The translations under genes were made by a program, and so were the position numbers. The notes beneath the pieces are model-generated. The model made no database searches and was not told the origin of the DNA. It saw nothing but the letters and a program-made list of their open reading frames with translations. From Martelella sp. HB161492 (GTDB lineage: Bacteria > Pseudomonadota > Alphaproteobacteria > Rhizobiales > Rhizobiaceae): a stretch of 64,000 nt of DNA. Position 1 is the first letter of the stretch; each line of letters starts with the position of its first letter. The stretch is taken from contig NZ_JAATVV010000009.1 in assembly GCF_013184775.1 (NCBI RefSeq), forward strand, positions 171,982-235,981. The letters are read 5' to 3'. Of this stretch, positions 63,920 to 64,000 are shown one piece after another.

Positions 63920-64000
63920 GGTTTTGTAGACACCCTCGGTTTAGATTTTCTGCTGTCGTTCGAAGTCGACGGGCGACAGCATGCCGTTGCGGGCGTGTTT
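63908..64000 (-). mobile_element. IS3-family insertion sequence, right edge of window
   Basis: The terminal sequence TGAATAGCCCCGGGTTTTGT is followed on the reverse strand by the transposase 3' end. The element continues beyond the window. It has interrupted the second phage-gene copy. Confidence 0.7.
63941..64000 (-). CDS. IS3-family transposase OrfB, C-terminus only
   Basis: The last 19 codons before TAA at 63941: KHARNGMLSPVDFERQQKI. The N-G-x-LSPVDFE pattern is the usual end of IS3-family OrfB integrases, just after the catalytic Glu region. The catalytic DDE residues lie outside the window, so integrity cannot be judged. Confidence 0.75.
   Translation of the reverse strand, partial: KHARNGMLSPVDFERQQKI

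Noticed and set aside
1..64000. CRISPR array, rRNA operon, riboswitch or replication origin
   Set aside because: No regularly spaced repeats, rRNA sequence, recognised riboswitch core or DnaA-box cluster was seen while reading both strands. HdaA presence does not imply an origin here.

Overview
The window looks like chromosomal DNA of a GC-rich alphaproteobacterium of the order Rhizobiales (Hyphomicrobiales), probably Rhizobiaceae or a close relative. The pointers are a block of AI-2E-type permease, HdaA, polyphosphate kinase and exopolyphosphatase next to purMN, a FYDLN-acid (TIGR02300) protein, a complete sulfolipid operon, a RopA/Omp2-type porin, and tol-pal followed by cpoB, tilS, ftsH and glmM. 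The genus cannot be fixed from sequence reading alone. The window starts inside a membrane-protein gene and ends inside an IS3-family transposase.

Layout. 0-1 kb: TetR regulator divergent from a membrane protein, with two inverted-repeat operators between them. 1-9 kb: purine synthesis (purM, purN), an AI-2E family permease, hdaA (replication control), ppk and ppx. 9-14 kb: a 2-hydroxyacid dehydrogenase, a YdeI-like protein and the sulfolipid operon sqdB-sqdD-sqdC. 14.6-26.2 kb: envelope and housekeeping block ybgC, tolQ, tolR, tolA, tolB, pal, cpoB, tilS, ftsH, glmM. 26.3-33.1 kb: a LysR regulator divergent from a CUT1-type sugar ABC importer with a Gfo/Idh/MocA oxidoreductase. 33.4-40.2 kb: lytic-transglycosylase-like lipoprotein, FYDLN protein, Asp/Glu-racemase-like gene with a 53-codon kinase remnant, tRNA-Ala(GGC), TauE-type exporter, DEAD-box helicase, secreted esterase. 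40.5-52.8 kb: a catabolic island with aldehyde dehydrogenase and M81 peptidase facing GMC oxidoreductase, aminotransferase, a peptide-type ABC importer and an RpiR regulator. 52.9-61.6 kb: methyltransferase/AraC pair, GT25 and GT2 glycosyltransferases, a NarL-type two-component system, a small zinc-ribbon membrane protein and a major porin. 61.7-64 kb: a mobile-DNA junkyard made of an IS21 fragment, phage structural genes, an orphan gene in AT-rich surroundings, a second damaged copy of the phage gene, and an IS3 end.

The most unusual signal is a non-coding element of about 210 bp present twice, at 9059-9267 (+) and 33154-33364 (-). Each copy sits between convergent genes and is flanked by direct repeats of 20-22 bp. 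These repeats differ between the two loci and are the core of a local bidirectional terminator hairpin. In both cases the outer stem arms are split, one on each side, so each copy appears to have inserted into a terminator and duplicated its core. Internally it has two hairpin arms of about 30 bp that are inverted repeats of each other, a GC-rich central palindrome and weak terminal inverted repeats.
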